NCBI GenBank assembly: GCA_039105265.1
Contig: JAPFFF010000053.1
Span: 620,001-684,000 of the forward strand
DNA from: Tritrichomonas musculus
Lineage: Eukaryota > Parabasalia > Tritrichomonadida > Tritrichomonadidae
Length of the DNA stretch: 64,000 bases
Reading direction: 5' to 3'
Numbering within the stretch: the first letter of the stretch is position 1; every line of letters begins with the position of its first letter. Shown in pieces: positions 40,157-49,186 of this stretch. The notes beneath the pieces were generated by a model. That model saw nothing but the letters and a program-made list of their open reading frames with translations. It was not told the DNA's origin and did no database searches. Made by a program: the position numbers and the translations under genes.

Positions 40157-41023
40157 TTATTCGAAATAGTACTTATTAGCAGAAATATTCATTACGAATT
40201 TTTCATGTGGTTCTTTATGTTGTAAGTATTCAGCTACTGTCTGCTTAGTATTTAATGAGTTATTAGTTTGTTGCAACAAGCTAGTAAAATCTTCCTCACT
40301 ATATCCTGTATAACATATGATATCTGTTGCTAACCTTTTCGCATTCATATGAACAAATCGAATAGTTTGGATAGCCATGATACATGTTAAATTATAGTGT
40401 CTTGTCTTGGTTAACAACTTGATAAATTCACTATTACCATTCTTTAATAAATCACTACCTGCACAATCATCTAGTATCAATAATGTGTTATATGGATATG
40501 ATGATGTTTCATACTTGACTAACTTATTGGCTATATATATTATTTTATCATTGAGCTCATTTAAATGATGCTTCTCAATGAGCCTCCTCATTTCGTCATT
40601 GGTCTCTTTCATTCGAGATAATACATATTTGACAATAGCATAATACTTTATCTTTCTTCGAAGATGTCTTTTAAGATAACTCATTAATTCTCTTTCCTTT
40701 ACATAATCGATTCTTGATTGTATCTGTTTATTAAGTGTTTCAGCTGTTTTATCCATTTTACCAGAGCTTGAGCAAAATATTATCTTTTGGTAGTATGGAT
40801 GTTTAAACAACCTCTCTGTTATCATAATATGTCTCCATATCCAAAAACTTTTACCAGCACCTGGTTTACCAATTAAAAAGTATATACCATTTGTACTAAA
40901 AGGATAATCAGGTGATAATGGTTTAATCAAAGCACCATCTATCTCTTTCATGTTCTTCCGTAAGGTTTCTTTAATCAATGTTTCTACTTTATTTATTAGT
41001 TCTGCACTTGGGGGTTCATCCAT
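40157..41023 (-). CDS. Polinton 1 genome-packaging ATPase (A32/FtsK-HerA type)
   Basis: ATG at 41023. Walker A FLIGKPGAGKSFW lies at about residues 45-57 and Walker B NTLLILDDCAG at about 175-187; the 288-aa length fits the family. Polinton ATPases of this type pump the element's DNA into the capsid. ILDDCAGSDLLKNG and KLLTKTRHYNLTCIMAIQT (sensor region) match the poxvirus A32-like order. It lies between the integrase and the amphipathic minor protein, in the usual gene block. Confidence 0.92.
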   Translation of the reverse strand: MDEPPSAELINKVETLIKETLRKNMKEIDGALIKPLSPDYPFSTNGIYFLIGKPGAGKSFWIWRHIMITERLFKHPYYQKIIFCSSSGKMDKTAETLNKQIQSRIDYVKERELMSYLKRHLRRKIKYYAIVKYVLSRMKETNDEMRRLIEKHHLNELNDKIIYIANKLVKYETSSYPYNTLLILDDCAGSDLLKNGNSEFIKLLTKTRHYNLTCIMAIQTIRFVHMNAKRLATDIICYTGYSEEDFTSLLQQTNNSLNTKQTVAEYLQHKEPHEKFVMNISANKYYFE

Positions 41024-41033
41024 TTACAAATTT

Positions 41034-42188
41034 TTAAATGTATTTCATAATTTTATCTGGTATTGGTTTGCCCTCAACCTTTTGACCTGCTTTAATTTGT
41101 CGTTCATAATTTTTCTTTTGTTCCAACCAATATTGTCTTTCTGCTGTACCAAGTACTAATGGATTACCTCTCCTTACATCTCTAATAGTTTGTCTAGCAA
41201 AGGCATCATCACCTTCGACTCCTTCCCATTTTAAATCATACTTACCAGTATCTTCATCAAAGTTATATATTTTTTCAATAATACCTTCTTTACCTTCATT
41301 TAGTCTTTCAGCTACTTTAATCCTTTTGTCTCTTGTCCTTAACAACCTATATCCAGGGAATGAACTAGTTGAACCATCTTTGGACTTGACCACAAACTGG
41401 TTACCTTTTTGTGAGTCAACTATATAAGACTCATTGGACAAATTACTTCTTCTTTTACCAAATGGTTCTTTTTCGAGTACTAACCTGACCTTCTCACCTG
41501 GATTAAAATGGTATGGATTAATGCGTGCATTCTTTTGTATGTACTTTATTTCATCCTCTGGAGTAATATCATTAGGTGCTTTATTATCTAAAGACCTATG
41601 AGGAGAGTTGTTATATATGTTGACCAAATCATGCATCTCCTTTGGTTGAATAAACCTATTTTCACCAATAGCATCTCTTATGGTTCTCATAAACCTATTA
41701 ATAATGCCAAGTACATTATGGTTATTCTCAGTTGTTGTTCGGTATTTTATGTTCTTCTCTCTCATGAAGTCTAAGACTGTTGATGATAAATATGCTGCAT
41801 CCTCATCACTTGTTATCGAATATACATGAGGTACATCATTAACAAATTTATGAAGTGCTGTTAATACTTCTCTTGCTCCTTTACCATTCATAGGATATGC
41901 ATATGCTTTTCTGGTGTTGATATTGATGAACATTAGATAATTCAACCCACCTGCCTCTTTATTATTAATGAAGGTATCCATTTGATAACCATGAGGATGT
42001 TTGGATACAATAGGTATAAATTGTGCTTTAGGTACTCTCTTATCATGTACTACTCTTTCATCAAAGTATTTCTTTGCTTCTTCTTCATTTAGATTCTCTT
42101 GTTTTGCCATGCTAAGGTATTTGTCCAAGGTCTTCCATTTAGCTTTGTTGTATAATTTTTCATATGGGCTTGGTTCTTCTTTACTCAT
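41034..42188 (-). CDS. int: Polinton 1 integrase (retroviral RVE type, 384 aa)
   Basis: ATG at 42188 in TAAATG context. The RVE core starts with HPHGYQMDTF (Asp 71) and continues through SITSDEDAAY (Asp 128) to LGIINRFMRTIRD and NNSPHRSLDNKAPNDITPED. This is the usual order of the integrases of Polintons and Ginger-type transposons. The C-terminal third contains an SH3-like region (PGEKVRLVLEKEPFGKRR) and a short chromodomain-like phrase (IIEKIYNFDEDTGKYDLKWEG). It would insert the element with 5-6 bp target duplication, in agreement with the TTCAA flanks. It lies 10 bp from the ATPase gene and 6 bp from the gene before it. Confidence 0.93.
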   Translation of the reverse strand: MSKEEPSPYEKLYNKAKWKTLDKYLSMAKQENLNEEEAKKYFDERVVHDKRVPKAQFIPIVSKHPHGYQMDTFINNKEAGGLNYLMFININTRKAYAYPMNGKGAREVLTALHKFVNDVPHVYSITSDEDAAYLSSTVLDFMREKNIKYRTTTENNHNVLGIINRFMRTIRDAIGENRFIQPKEMHDLVNIYNNSPHRSLDNKAPNDITPEDEIKYIQKNARINPYHFNPGEKVRLVLEKEPFGKRRSNLSNESYIVDSQKGNQFVVKSKDGSTSSFPGYRLLRTRDKRIKVAERLNEGKEGIIEKIYNFDEDTGKYDLKWEGVEGDDAFARQTIRDVRRGNPLVLGTAERQYWLEQKKNYERQIKAGQKVEGKPIPDKIMKYI

Positions 42189-42194
42189 TTATTT

Positions 42195-43199
42195 TTAAAT
42201 AAACATCTTATCGTATTGAAGGAATTGCATTTCGATAACAAATGAATCTTTAGGAGGTAGTTTGGTTGGACAATTATAATGTGCATCACTATAGAAGTCT
42301 ATCCAAAACCTTTGGTCCATTGAGTTTAACTTGAAGTACTTAATCGGACTATATTCAACATCACTATCTCCAATATAGTTATGTAATGCTTGTTCACCAA
42401 TAGATGAATATATTTTACATGGATGTCTGTCCCATACATTATCAAATACCAACCTCTTACTTAAAGTTGAATACTTCTTAGGGTTATTTTGATAAGCTCC
42501 TGTGCCTATATTAAACACATCTGCAAAGTCCTCATTCCAATCACCAATTTGGAAAAAATTGATAAATTGGCTTGAATCTTCCTCTTTATTATCATTATTT
42601 TTAGTATATATAATTTCATGAAAACCATCTTTATCATAATATCCATCTGTTTGTATATCTCGATATGCAATTAATGAATCATTTTGGGAAAATGCATGTC
42701 CATATTCTCCATGCATAGCTATCCAAGATTTCATCGCGGTGTTGACAGCATCAAAGAACCCTCTTAAGTCCCCTTCCTCTGACACCCAATCAATAACATC
42801 AAAATTTGCTATCCATTTCCAAGTAGGCTCTTTTTCATATTCTACTTTGAGTTGGTCCTGGTAGAATTTATCAAGTAGTTCTTGAGTTAAAATAGGGTCG
42901 TTTATATTTCCTCCATGTAAAACAAAGTAGGATTTTTGAACTTTAAATATAGTCACATTAAATTCTAATTTGCGTCTTCTCTTAATGATATGCGCTGAAC
43001 GAACACCAACAATAGATTCCCCTTTGTTTGCAGTTGACCATTCTGGTGGGAAATTAAACCAATACCTATTAAACTTAGCTTTATCATGTTGAGCATCCTC
43101 AAGGAAGTAGGCTGTTTCGATTGGAAGAGGTGTATTACCATCATTAACTATATTATCTCGATTAGGATATAAAGTGTTAACACTTGGTGGTAATTCCAT
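42195..43199 (-). CDS. Polinton 1 candidate minor capsid (penton) protein (334 aa)
   Basis: ATG at 43199. A beta-rich protein placed between the protease and the integrase in the capsid gene block. It contains FNRYWFNFPPEWS, VGVRSAHIIKRRRKLEFNVT and a C-terminal FVIEMQFLQYD; NFPPEW followed by a basic beta strand is the kind of motif seen in single jelly-roll penton proteins of the group. Penton proteins close the vertices of the capsid. The family call is by context and feel of the sequence, so it stays tentative. Confidence 0.6.
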   Translation of the reverse strand: MELPPSVNTLYPNRDNIVNDGNTPLPIETAYFLEDAQHDKAKFNRYWFNFPPEWSTANKGESIVGVRSAHIIKRRRKLEFNVTIFKVQKSYFVLHGGNINDPILTQELLDKFYQDQLKVEYEKEPTWKWIANFDVIDWVSEEGDLRGFFDAVNTAMKSWIAMHGEYGHAFSQNDSLIAYRDIQTDGYYDKDGFHEIIYTKNNDNKEEDSSQFINFFQIGDWNEDFADVFNIGTGAYQNNPKKYSTLSKRLVFDNVWDRHPCKIYSSIGEQALHNYIGDSDVEYSPIKYFKLNSMDQRFWIDFYSDAHYNCPTKLPPKDSFVIEMQFLQYDKMFI

Positions 43200-43223
43200 T
43201 TCGAGTTGAATAAAAAGTCTTTA

Positions 43224-44792
43224 TTAATATACAACACCTGTTTCTAATTCATTGTTTTGAAGTTCTCGAAGTATTCTCTTTCTAATATCTGGTATATTGC
43301 GTTGTTTAAACTTACCATTTCCTTCATGCAAAAAGGTACGACAAGATTCCATTAGAAACACTCCACAATCCTTGTTATTCCTTTGACTAGGTACATCATA
43401 ATATTTTGCTTTTAACTTACCTGTTCCTGAAATATTGATCCACTTATTAAGTGTCTTTACCTCTGGTGCCATTGACTTATTCTCAGAGTCATAGCATTCG
43501 ATTATTTTCTTTGGATATCGAACAATACATAAAACCCAATGTTCTCCATCTGAGCAAATGGGGACAAATACTTTATCGAAATGTGTAAATGACTGTTTAC
43601 CTGAGATAGGACTTTTCATCAGTTCATGTATTTTTTCCATATCATTAGTCTCATATGCCATAGAAAGGAGGGTATAAAATGCAGTAGGTACAACCAATAT
43701 TTTCTTTTTATCAAACTCTGCTTCATTTTGACCAGGTTGTTTATTCAATCTCTTTCCTTTGTTATATAGAAGTTTCAAGTAGTCATCAATAACATCTTCT
43801 TCTATATTTTCATCATTGACTAAACTCCTCCAATCATGAATTTTATGACGTCTTTGGTCTACTGTAAACTCTCCTGTCTTCTGTGGTGTCATACGGGGTT
43901 CTCTTGGAGGAGGACTAGTACCTCGAGAGGTATGTGATGATGGAAACTGTGGAGGGGGTGATGAAGGAGGAGGAGGTGGTGGAGGTGGAGGTGAATGAGG
44001 TGGTGGAGGTGGAGGTGAAGGTGAACGAGGTCGTTTTGATTTTTTCTTATGTTGTTTTGATTTTTTCTTAGGTCTATCATCCTCGTCTAAATTTGTACTA
44101 CTTTGAAGTAAAAGTTGAATTCTGTTTTGATTCTGATCCCTTGTTGGTGGCTCAACATTTGTGGGTCGGTTCCTACCGATTTTCCTAAGGTTAAGATGAT
44201 AATCATTTCGATTTAAAGTTGGAGGTCTGGGTAATGGAGCCAATTCTGGTATATCATCTGTTTGAATACCTCTAGTTTTATATTCTTTCTTATCACTTTT
44301 CAATGTTCTTTCTTTCATCTGCTCTCTCAGTTCTCTAGCTGCTTGTTTTTCCTCCTCAGTCTTCATTCGAGATATCCTTATGTTGATAATATCATAATGT
44401 AATTTTATCTCTGTTAATATACCTTGATCTGATTCTTGGAGAGTATATTGATATGGCTTTAATACTGTTATGTAATGCCCATGTTCATCTTTATCATCTT
44501 GATTTTTCTTAATCGCAAACACACAACCTGAAAATTTTGCTTTTGGTCTCTCTCTCTTGAGTCTATTAGCAAATTCAAGTACGTCTTTAAAAGCTATACT
44601 AGTATTTAAATATGTCTCATATAATTTTTGTAGATTTATTTGATTATTAGAGAACTTCCATATAGTTTGACCCAAACCTCTTGTTAATCTTGCAACATCT
44701 CTATCAACTAGTTTAGGTCGAAATTTAATAGTACCTTGTAATAGTTGTATTTTATTGTTAGGTTTTGTTTGTGTACCTACATCACTTGTCAT
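43224..44792 (-). CDS. Polinton 1 cysteine protease (Ulp1/adenain-like, 522 aa)
   Basis: ATG at 44792 in TAAATG context. The C-terminal ~170 residues hold the protease: VFVPICSDGEHWVLCIVRYP with the catalytic His, an Asp in ECYDSENKS, Gln in VPSQRNNKDCGVFLME with the catalytic Cys. This is the His-Asp-Gln-Cys order of C48/C5 proteases that mature virion proteins. The N-terminal half is helical and basic, with a long Pro stretch (PPPPPPHSPPPPPPPPPSSP, about residues 255-275) as a linker. Its position next to the minor capsid gene is usual. Confidence 0.92.
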   Translation of the reverse strand: MTSDVGTQTKPNNKIQLLQGTIKFRPKLVDRDVARLTRGLGQTIWKFSNNQINLQKLYETYLNTSIAFKDVLEFANRLKRERPKAKFSGCVFAIKKNQDDKDEHGHYITVLKPYQYTLQESDQGILTEIKLHYDIINIRISRMKTEEEKQAARELREQMKERTLKSDKKEYKTRGIQTDDIPELAPLPRPPTLNRNDYHLNLRKIGRNRPTNVEPPTRDQNQNRIQLLLQSSTNLDEDDRPKKKSKQHKKKSKRPRSPSPPPPPPHSPPPPPPPPPSSPPPQFPSSHTSRGTSPPPREPRMTPQKTGEFTVDQRRHKIHDWRSLVNDENIEEDVIDDYLKLLYNKGKRLNKQPGQNEAEFDKKKILVVPTAFYTLLSMAYETNDMEKIHELMKSPISGKQSFTHFDKVFVPICSDGEHWVLCIVRYPKKIIECYDSENKSMAPEVKTLNKWINISGTGKLKAKYYDVPSQRNNKDCGVFLMESCRTFLHEGNGKFKQRNIPDIRKRILRELQNNELETGVVY

Positions 44793-44833
44793 TTAAAAAT
44801 CAAATAAAAGAAAGAAGAAGAAGATGTTGTTTA

Positions 44834-45073
44834 TTAATGAAGGTTATCAAGGCTGCTGTTGATATCATCAACGTTGACCTTCATATTTGCAAGGTCATCA
44901 ATGACAGAATCGAGTTTTAAGGATAGCAGGTTGACCCTATTAAGAACCTCATCAAGTCGTTGGTGGAGTTGATCAATTTGGAGCAACATGTAAGTTTCAA
45001 GCTTTTGCTTTTCATCCATGATTTTAGCGTTGAGCATTTCAGTGGTCAATCGTATCTTCTTATCGATATTCAT
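44834..45073 (-). CDS. Polinton 1 coiled-coil protein (79 aa)
   Basis: ATG at 45073. Nearly the whole protein is heptad-repeat helix (LHQRLDEVLNRVNLLSLKL, VIDDLANMKVNVDDINSSL). It is likely a small oligomeric accessory or virion fibre protein. It precedes the protease on the same strand with 41 bp between them. Confidence 0.6.
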   Translation of the reverse strand: MNIDKKIRLTTEMLNAKIMDEKQKLETYMLLQIDQLHQRLDEVLNRVNLLSLKLDSVIDDLANMKVNVDDINSSLDNLH

Positions 45074-45140
45074 CAAAGAAAAAAGTGAAATGACTAAATA
45101 TTTTTCTATTGTTCATTTCATTTTTTTTATTTCTGTATAA

Positions 45141-45404
45141 ATGGCTTATTACATGACCATAAAAGAGCGTATGAATATCCTCTATAAAATAGTGTCTTAC
45201 CTCTATGAATATAGATGTGAGACTAATGAGGGTGTATGTGGTATTTTAATTAAAAAGATAAAAGAGTTAGCTGCTGAGTATTTCGAACCTGAAATTCTTA
45301 ATGTAATTATGAAAGATGGTGATTTGGAATTTATCGACCAAATAGAACATTTTGCCTTTGAGTTCTTAGAGTACCAAATATCTAATCTGCCCTCGCATTT
45401 ATAA
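45141..45404 (+). CDS. Polinton 1 hypothetical protein (87 aa)
   Basis: ATG at 45141 in TAAATG context. A helical small protein (LYKIVSYLYEYRCETNEG, AEYFEPEILNVIMKDGD). It ends inside the 3' end of the convergent HNH gene, overlapping by 23 bp. Not recognised. Confidence 0.5.
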   Translation: MAYYMTIKERMNILYKIVSYLYEYRCETNEGVCGILIKKIKELAAEYFEPEILNVIMKDGDLEFIDQIEHFAFEFLEYQISNLPSHL

Positions 45405-45717
45405 TTTTGGGCATATCCCTGTTATAGTTACTATCAGTTGGGGTTATCCATCTTAAGTTGCTTAGATGGTAGTCAGCCCTATTCCTATTGATATGGTCTA
45501 CCTCTATTTTATGTTGTGGGTCATCATTAGGTATGAACTGTCTTGCTATAAGTACATGTTTCAAGTAGTAGTCGCCATTTAGACATACACGTATATACCC
45601 CTTTATATGTTTTGCATCTTTGCATATAAAATGATTACTCTTACGTCTTATAGTAAAGGGGTACCTATTCAGTATCTCATAGTCGTTAGTAAAGCCTTTG
45701 AGTGGTACAAATGACAT
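45382..45717 (-). CDS. Polinton 1 HNH endonuclease-like protein (111 aa)
   Basis: ATG at 45717 in TAAATG context. The N-terminal part is NUMOD4-like (FTNDYEILNRYPFTIRRKSN), then KHVLIARQFIP and the HNH core VDHINRNRADYHLSNLRWIT (His and Asn positions of HNH homing enzymes). Free-standing HNH enzymes cut DNA at a short site. It lies directly inside the right terminal repeat. It is probably a homing-type passenger; a role in element mobility is not excluded. Confidence 0.8.
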   Translation of the reverse strand: MSFVPLKGFTNDYEILNRYPFTIRRKSNHFICKDAKHIKGYIRVCLNGDYYLKHVLIARQFIPNDDPQHKIEVDHINRNRADYHLSNLRWITPTDSNYNRDMPKIINARAD

Positions 45718-45733
45718 TTACATATAGAAAGAA

Positions 45734-46037
45734 ATAGGTACGAGATTCTCGGGGCAGGTACCTGTGCCGTTTCATAGATGGGCGGTTGTGGGGTGGGGTA
45801 CCTGTGCCGTTTCATTGATGGTAGGCGTTGAGGTGGGTGGGTGGGAATTAGGGGTGGGGCCCCTGTGCCGTTTCTTTGATGGGGAGCAGTAGTGAGAACA
45901 AGAATATTTTTTTCTTTTCTTTTCTTTTTTCTTTTTTTCTTTTTTCTTTTTTTCTTTTTTTCTTTTTTCTTTTATGACGAGTTCGTGTTGACGCGTGGGG
46001 TGCCAGCCCCAGCGGAAACCGACTCGTATATACTACT
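45734..46037 (-). repeat. Polinton 1 right terminal inverted repeat
   Basis: The inverted copy of 20480-20775. It is longer by about 8 bp, all of it in the T/C (A/G) simple tract near 45908-45973. The target duplication TTCAA follows at 46038-46042. Confidence 0.93.
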
Positions 46038-46038
46038 T

Positions 46039-47190
46039 TCAATCAGGCGAAAATGGTCTTTTTGTTTTAAATTCAATTGGGTTATCGTTTATCGATGTAT
46101 CAACAAAAGATATTAATTCATCAACTTTCAAAATATCTTCTCTAAATGGAAGCACAACTTCTGGCGCAAATTTAATTCCATTTCTTAACATTTCCGAAAT
46201 TGAATTGCCATTTTGGTATATTACTGTTCTAAGTCGGCCGTGAAAACTGAGGACTAAATTGTTGATGGCACTTTGAGGGAATGCTTCCCATATTGTTGTA
46301 ACTTTTTCTATGAGTTCTTCTTTTGATTTGATTTTAAGTGTTTTGAGGATCCTCTTAATGGCCCCCCACAAGTGTTCGATTGGGTTGAGGTCGGGACTGT
46401 TGGAGGGCCAATACTTCAAGAATGATAATCGTTTTTTAAGATATAAAGTGCTAAGGAAACTGCAATGAGCCGATGCGCCGTCTTGCATGAAGATGTACTG
46501 GCCTTGACCATGCATCTTGTCCAAATCTTCGATTAGTAAACTTTTTTCAATAACATTTCTGTATTCCATATCATTGATTGTTTTTTCACAAAAAACAATT
46601 TTGTTTTTATAGTTGAAACCGATGGCTGCAAACACCATTACTCCACAATTAAACTTGCTTTTTTCCCAAAAAATGTTATCTGATATTTCGCCTTTTCTAT
46701 ACCAGCGATAAACGTTGTCATTATCCAGACAAAAACGACTCTCGTCAGAAAAAACAATTTTTGACATGTTTATGTCGCTCACAAGCATCGAATGAGAAAA
46801 CCTTAATCTGTTAAATATCTGATAATCTTGTAGCACTTGCCTAATTTTTGGAGGCTTGTAACGAAACTGGAGTTTTAGCCGATAATGATACACTGTTGTG
46901 TCTGAAATATTCAATTGACCATTTTCAATTATTGATTTAGCAATCTGGTAACACGACATTGTACGATTATTAATCGTTAGAGTAGCAATCATGTTCAATA
47001 CAACTTCTGTTTCTTTTGATGGACGGCCTCTTTTCTTGGTTTCTGGTATTTCATTGAACATTTTGAAATATTTAATTGAATTTTGTTTTCGATCAGTTCC
47101 AGTTCTCAATTCAGCCTTTATCTTCCTTATTGATAATCCTTTTTGATGCAGACGAACTATTGCTTCTTCAGGAGTATCGAAGATGTACAT
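46039..47190 (-). CDS. tnp: Tc1/mariner (DD34E) transposase, 383 aa
   Basis: ATG at 47190. An N-terminal helix-turn-helix pair (RLHQKGLSIRKIKAEL and SCYQIAKSIIENGQLNISD) is joined by an AT-hook-like KKRGRPSKE. The catalytic triad is D149 (VFSDESRF), D237 (FMQDGASAHCS) and E272 (NSPDLNPIEHLW), with 34 residues between the last two, as in the Tc1 group. The frame is complete and the TGA stop lies within the 5-bp target duplication of the nested Polinton, so the coding sequence itself was spared. It cuts and pastes the element into TA sites. It may still be functional as a protein, though the element is now 27 kb long. Confidence 0.93.
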   Translation of the reverse strand: MYIFDTPEEAIVRLHQKGLSIRKIKAELRTGTDRKQNSIKYFKMFNEIPETKKRGRPSKETEVVLNMIATLTINNRTMSCYQIAKSIIENGQLNISDTTVYHYRLKLQFRYKPPKIRQVLQDYQIFNRLRFSHSMLVSDINMSKIVFSDESRFCLDNDNVYRWYRKGEISDNIFWEKSKFNCGVMVFAAIGFNYKNKIVFCEKTINDMEYRNVIEKSLLIEDLDKMHGQGQYIFMQDGASAHCSFLSTLYLKKRLSFLKYWPSNSPDLNPIEHLWGAIKRILKTLKIKSKEELIEKVTTIWEAFPQSAINNLVLSFHGRLRTVIYQNGNSISEMLRNGIKFAPEVVLPFREDILKVDELISFVDTSINDNPIEFKTKRPFSPD

Positions 47191-47340
47191 GAAAGTGATA
47201 TAAATTGACCAAAAAGAAAAAAGGTTAAAAACAAAAAGATAAATTTTTAAATTTCAATATAAGATTTAAACGATAACTTATTTTCAATAAAAAATTTATA
47301 GATAATTTAATTTCAATATAAATTTTATAATTTCAATGGT

Positions 47341-47364
47341 GTACCTGCGTTTTGAAATCCAGTT
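47341..47364 (-). repeat. right terminal inverted repeat of the Tc1/mariner element
   Basis: The inverted partner of 20330-20353, starting GTACCTG and ending TGAAATCCAGTT, followed by TA. Confidence 0.8.
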
Positions 47365-47653
47365 TATTAACTTAGTTTTTTAATTTTCGCGTTTCATTCA
47401 ATTTAAAATAATGATATCTTATTAAATAAAAAAAATATAACATTTTTTTAATTTTTAAGATTCTAATTATAATAAAAAAAATATCATTTATGCTAAAATT
47501 AACTTTATATTGCTTTATAATTGAGATATATCAAAAAATAATCTTATCAGACGTGAAAATTTACGAATTGAGTTTAAATAAAAAGTTCAAACTTTTGTGA
47601 GAAAATTTTAAATTTAAAATTTTTGCTAATTAATCTTATACTTTAATTTTATT

Positions 47654-48448
47654 ATGAACGATATTGAAATAATGCTCAAATTAATTTCTATTCAGGATAG
47701 CAAATTGAACTATATCGAAACAATATCCGAAGATGTATCTTCCGAATTCAAGAAATTCACTTTTTTCTTTTTATTTTCTTCCCATCCTTTGCGCCAGTAT
47801 AATACATTCAAAGCTGAAAATGTTGACGCTCATTTTTTACCCGAAAACATTTTTGATGAAAAAAATAAATACTTTATCGTTAATAAGAAGACGTCAGATT
47901 GCTTAATCAGAAATGAATTTGATTTTTCTAATCTGGTGTCTGTTTTTCTAGGCCCAGAAGAAACTCTTTACAGTGAAAAAATTTCTTCGAAGATCAAAAT
48001 ATTGTTTTTGAATAAAATTGAAATTAAAAAAATATTAAATAATAATTCCAATCAGTTGAGTGATGAAATAAAAAGTGTTTTAACTTATAAAAATAGAGAT
48101 GTTTTTAATTTCAATTTTCAAAAAAATATTTCTTTTATTCTTTCTTACCATAAATTTGATTTTGAGTTACCTTTCCCTGATTGTCAAAAGCAATTAAATT
48201 TTGATTTTACCGAATTTCGTAAATTAATTGCTCCAGGATTTGATGATCCGAGAGAGAGATGCCAAAATTGTGGAGCTGTATGTTTCAAAAGCGCATACAA
48301 AGAAAACTGCTGTAACAATTGTGCTAATATTAAATCGCATATAATTCATCTGGGATACTTGCAGTTTATATATTACTTAGTGAATATGATAAAACTGTTT
48401 TTTGAATTGGTAGAGGATTATTTATTTATTTATTTTTTAATAATTTAA
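47654..48448 (+). CDS. orphan 264-aa protein with a CxxC/CCxxC cluster
   Basis: ATG at 47654. Most of the protein is Asn/Lys/Phe-rich and unremarkable. Near residues 201-226 it has ERCQNCGAVCFKSAYKENCC then NNCAN, which could form a zinc knuckle. The phrase CxxCGA...CC recalls the region before the Rep domain in Helitron proteins, but the match is short and the rest is missing, so it may be a fragment or coincidence. The C-terminus is strongly hydrophobic (YLQFIYYLVNMIKLFFELVE). Base composition is host-like. Confidence 0.45.
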   Translation: MNDIEIMLKLISIQDSKLNYIETISEDVSSEFKKFTFFFLFSSHPLRQYNTFKAENVDAHFLPENIFDEKNKYFIVNKKTSDCLIRNEFDFSNLVSVFLGPEETLYSEKISSKIKILFLNKIEIKKILNNNSNQLSDEIKSVLTYKNRDVFNFNFQKNISFILSYHKFDFELPFPDCQKQLNFDFTEFRKLIAPGFDDPRERCQNCGAVCFKSAYKENCCNNCANIKSHIIHLGYLQFIYYLVNMIKLFFELVEDYLFIYFLII

Positions 48449-49104
48449 TGATTTTGCTATAATTATACTCTTGAATTTCTATGAATATTTTTTTCAAGTA
48501 TATTTCCTAATTGAATATATAATTCAAAATTTTAAATGAAATATGGCTGTCTTGTTTTTTTTATGAAGAATCAAAAATAATATTATTTAATTTGAAAAAC
48601 ATTTTACTATTTTATTTTTAAATTATTTAAAACATTTTTAATATAAAAAAATAATTGTAGATCAAGATAAAAATAAAAAACTAATATCGAGAAAATAAAA
48701 AAACCCCTAAATCTCTGTTTTTGTGACTAGTCGAAAATATAATGGTGTATTAATTATTAGCTATTAATACTGATTAAAATATTATATAACCTCAAAAGGG
48801 AATAATGATCCTGTCTGGAAATATAACTACATCGAAAATCATATTTTTTGATATTAACAATTAATCTATCTATAAATATTTTATATAAACATTTATTTAT
48901 ATTTTCAAGATTAAAACTTTCCTTTTCCTATTATTGGGCAATTTTTAATAATTATCAACAATTTATAAGCAATATTTAATATTTTAATATATTTTTTTTA
49001 TCGTACTAAGTATCAAATAAATATATAAATTATTATAATTAATATATATTTTACTATTTTTAATATATTTTATTTTTAATATCTTTTCATTCTCTTATCA
49101 AAAT

Positions 49105-49186
49105 AATACGTTTTTCCTACAAAAAACTCTCAATTTAAAATAATTGCATACAATAAAATACGTTTTTCCTACAAAAAACTCTCAAT
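49105..49186. repeat. 30-bp direct repeat, two copies 52 bp apart
   Basis: The phrase beginning AATACGTTTTTCCTAC is identical at 49105-49134 and 49157-49186. It is a local tandem duplication of about 52 bp in otherwise unstructured AT-rich DNA. Confidence 0.8.

Larger units (their letters stand above)
20480..46037. mobile_element. Polinton (Maverick) element 1, complete-looking, about 25.6 kb
   Basis: It is bounded by terminal inverted repeats of about 300 bp and by an identical 5-bp flank TTCAA on both sides (20475-20479 and 46038-46042). It carries the family's hallmark genes: B-family (protein-primed type) polymerase, retroviral-type integrase, A32/FtsK-type packaging ATPase, Ulp1/adenain-like protease, double jelly-roll major capsid protein and a candidate minor capsid protein. 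A tight minus-strand run from 45073 down to 35906 holds the virion genes. The element looks whole; I count no obvious break in its main genes. The near-identical repeats and intact flanks suggest a young insertion. Confidence 0.95.
20330..47364 (-). mobile_element. Tc1/mariner (DD34E) transposon, split by a nested Polinton
   Basis: The outer ends begin AACTGGATTTCA and share CAGGTAC 5 nt further in. They lie at 20330-20353 and, inverted, at 47341-47364, each flanked by TA (20328-20329 and 47365-47366), the duplication of the IS630/Tc1/mariner superfamily. The transposase frame (46039-47190) is complete. Removing the nested Polinton and one 5-bp duplication leaves an element of about 1.5 kb. 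A second GTACCTGATTTTTGA word at 20456-20470 resembles the inverse of the left end and may be a subterminal binding site. The two ends differ at about 5 of 24 positions. Confidence 0.85.

Noticed and set aside
43889-44080. His/Leu-rich frame on the minus strand
   Set aside because: An alternate frame of the Pro-rich linker in the protease gene.
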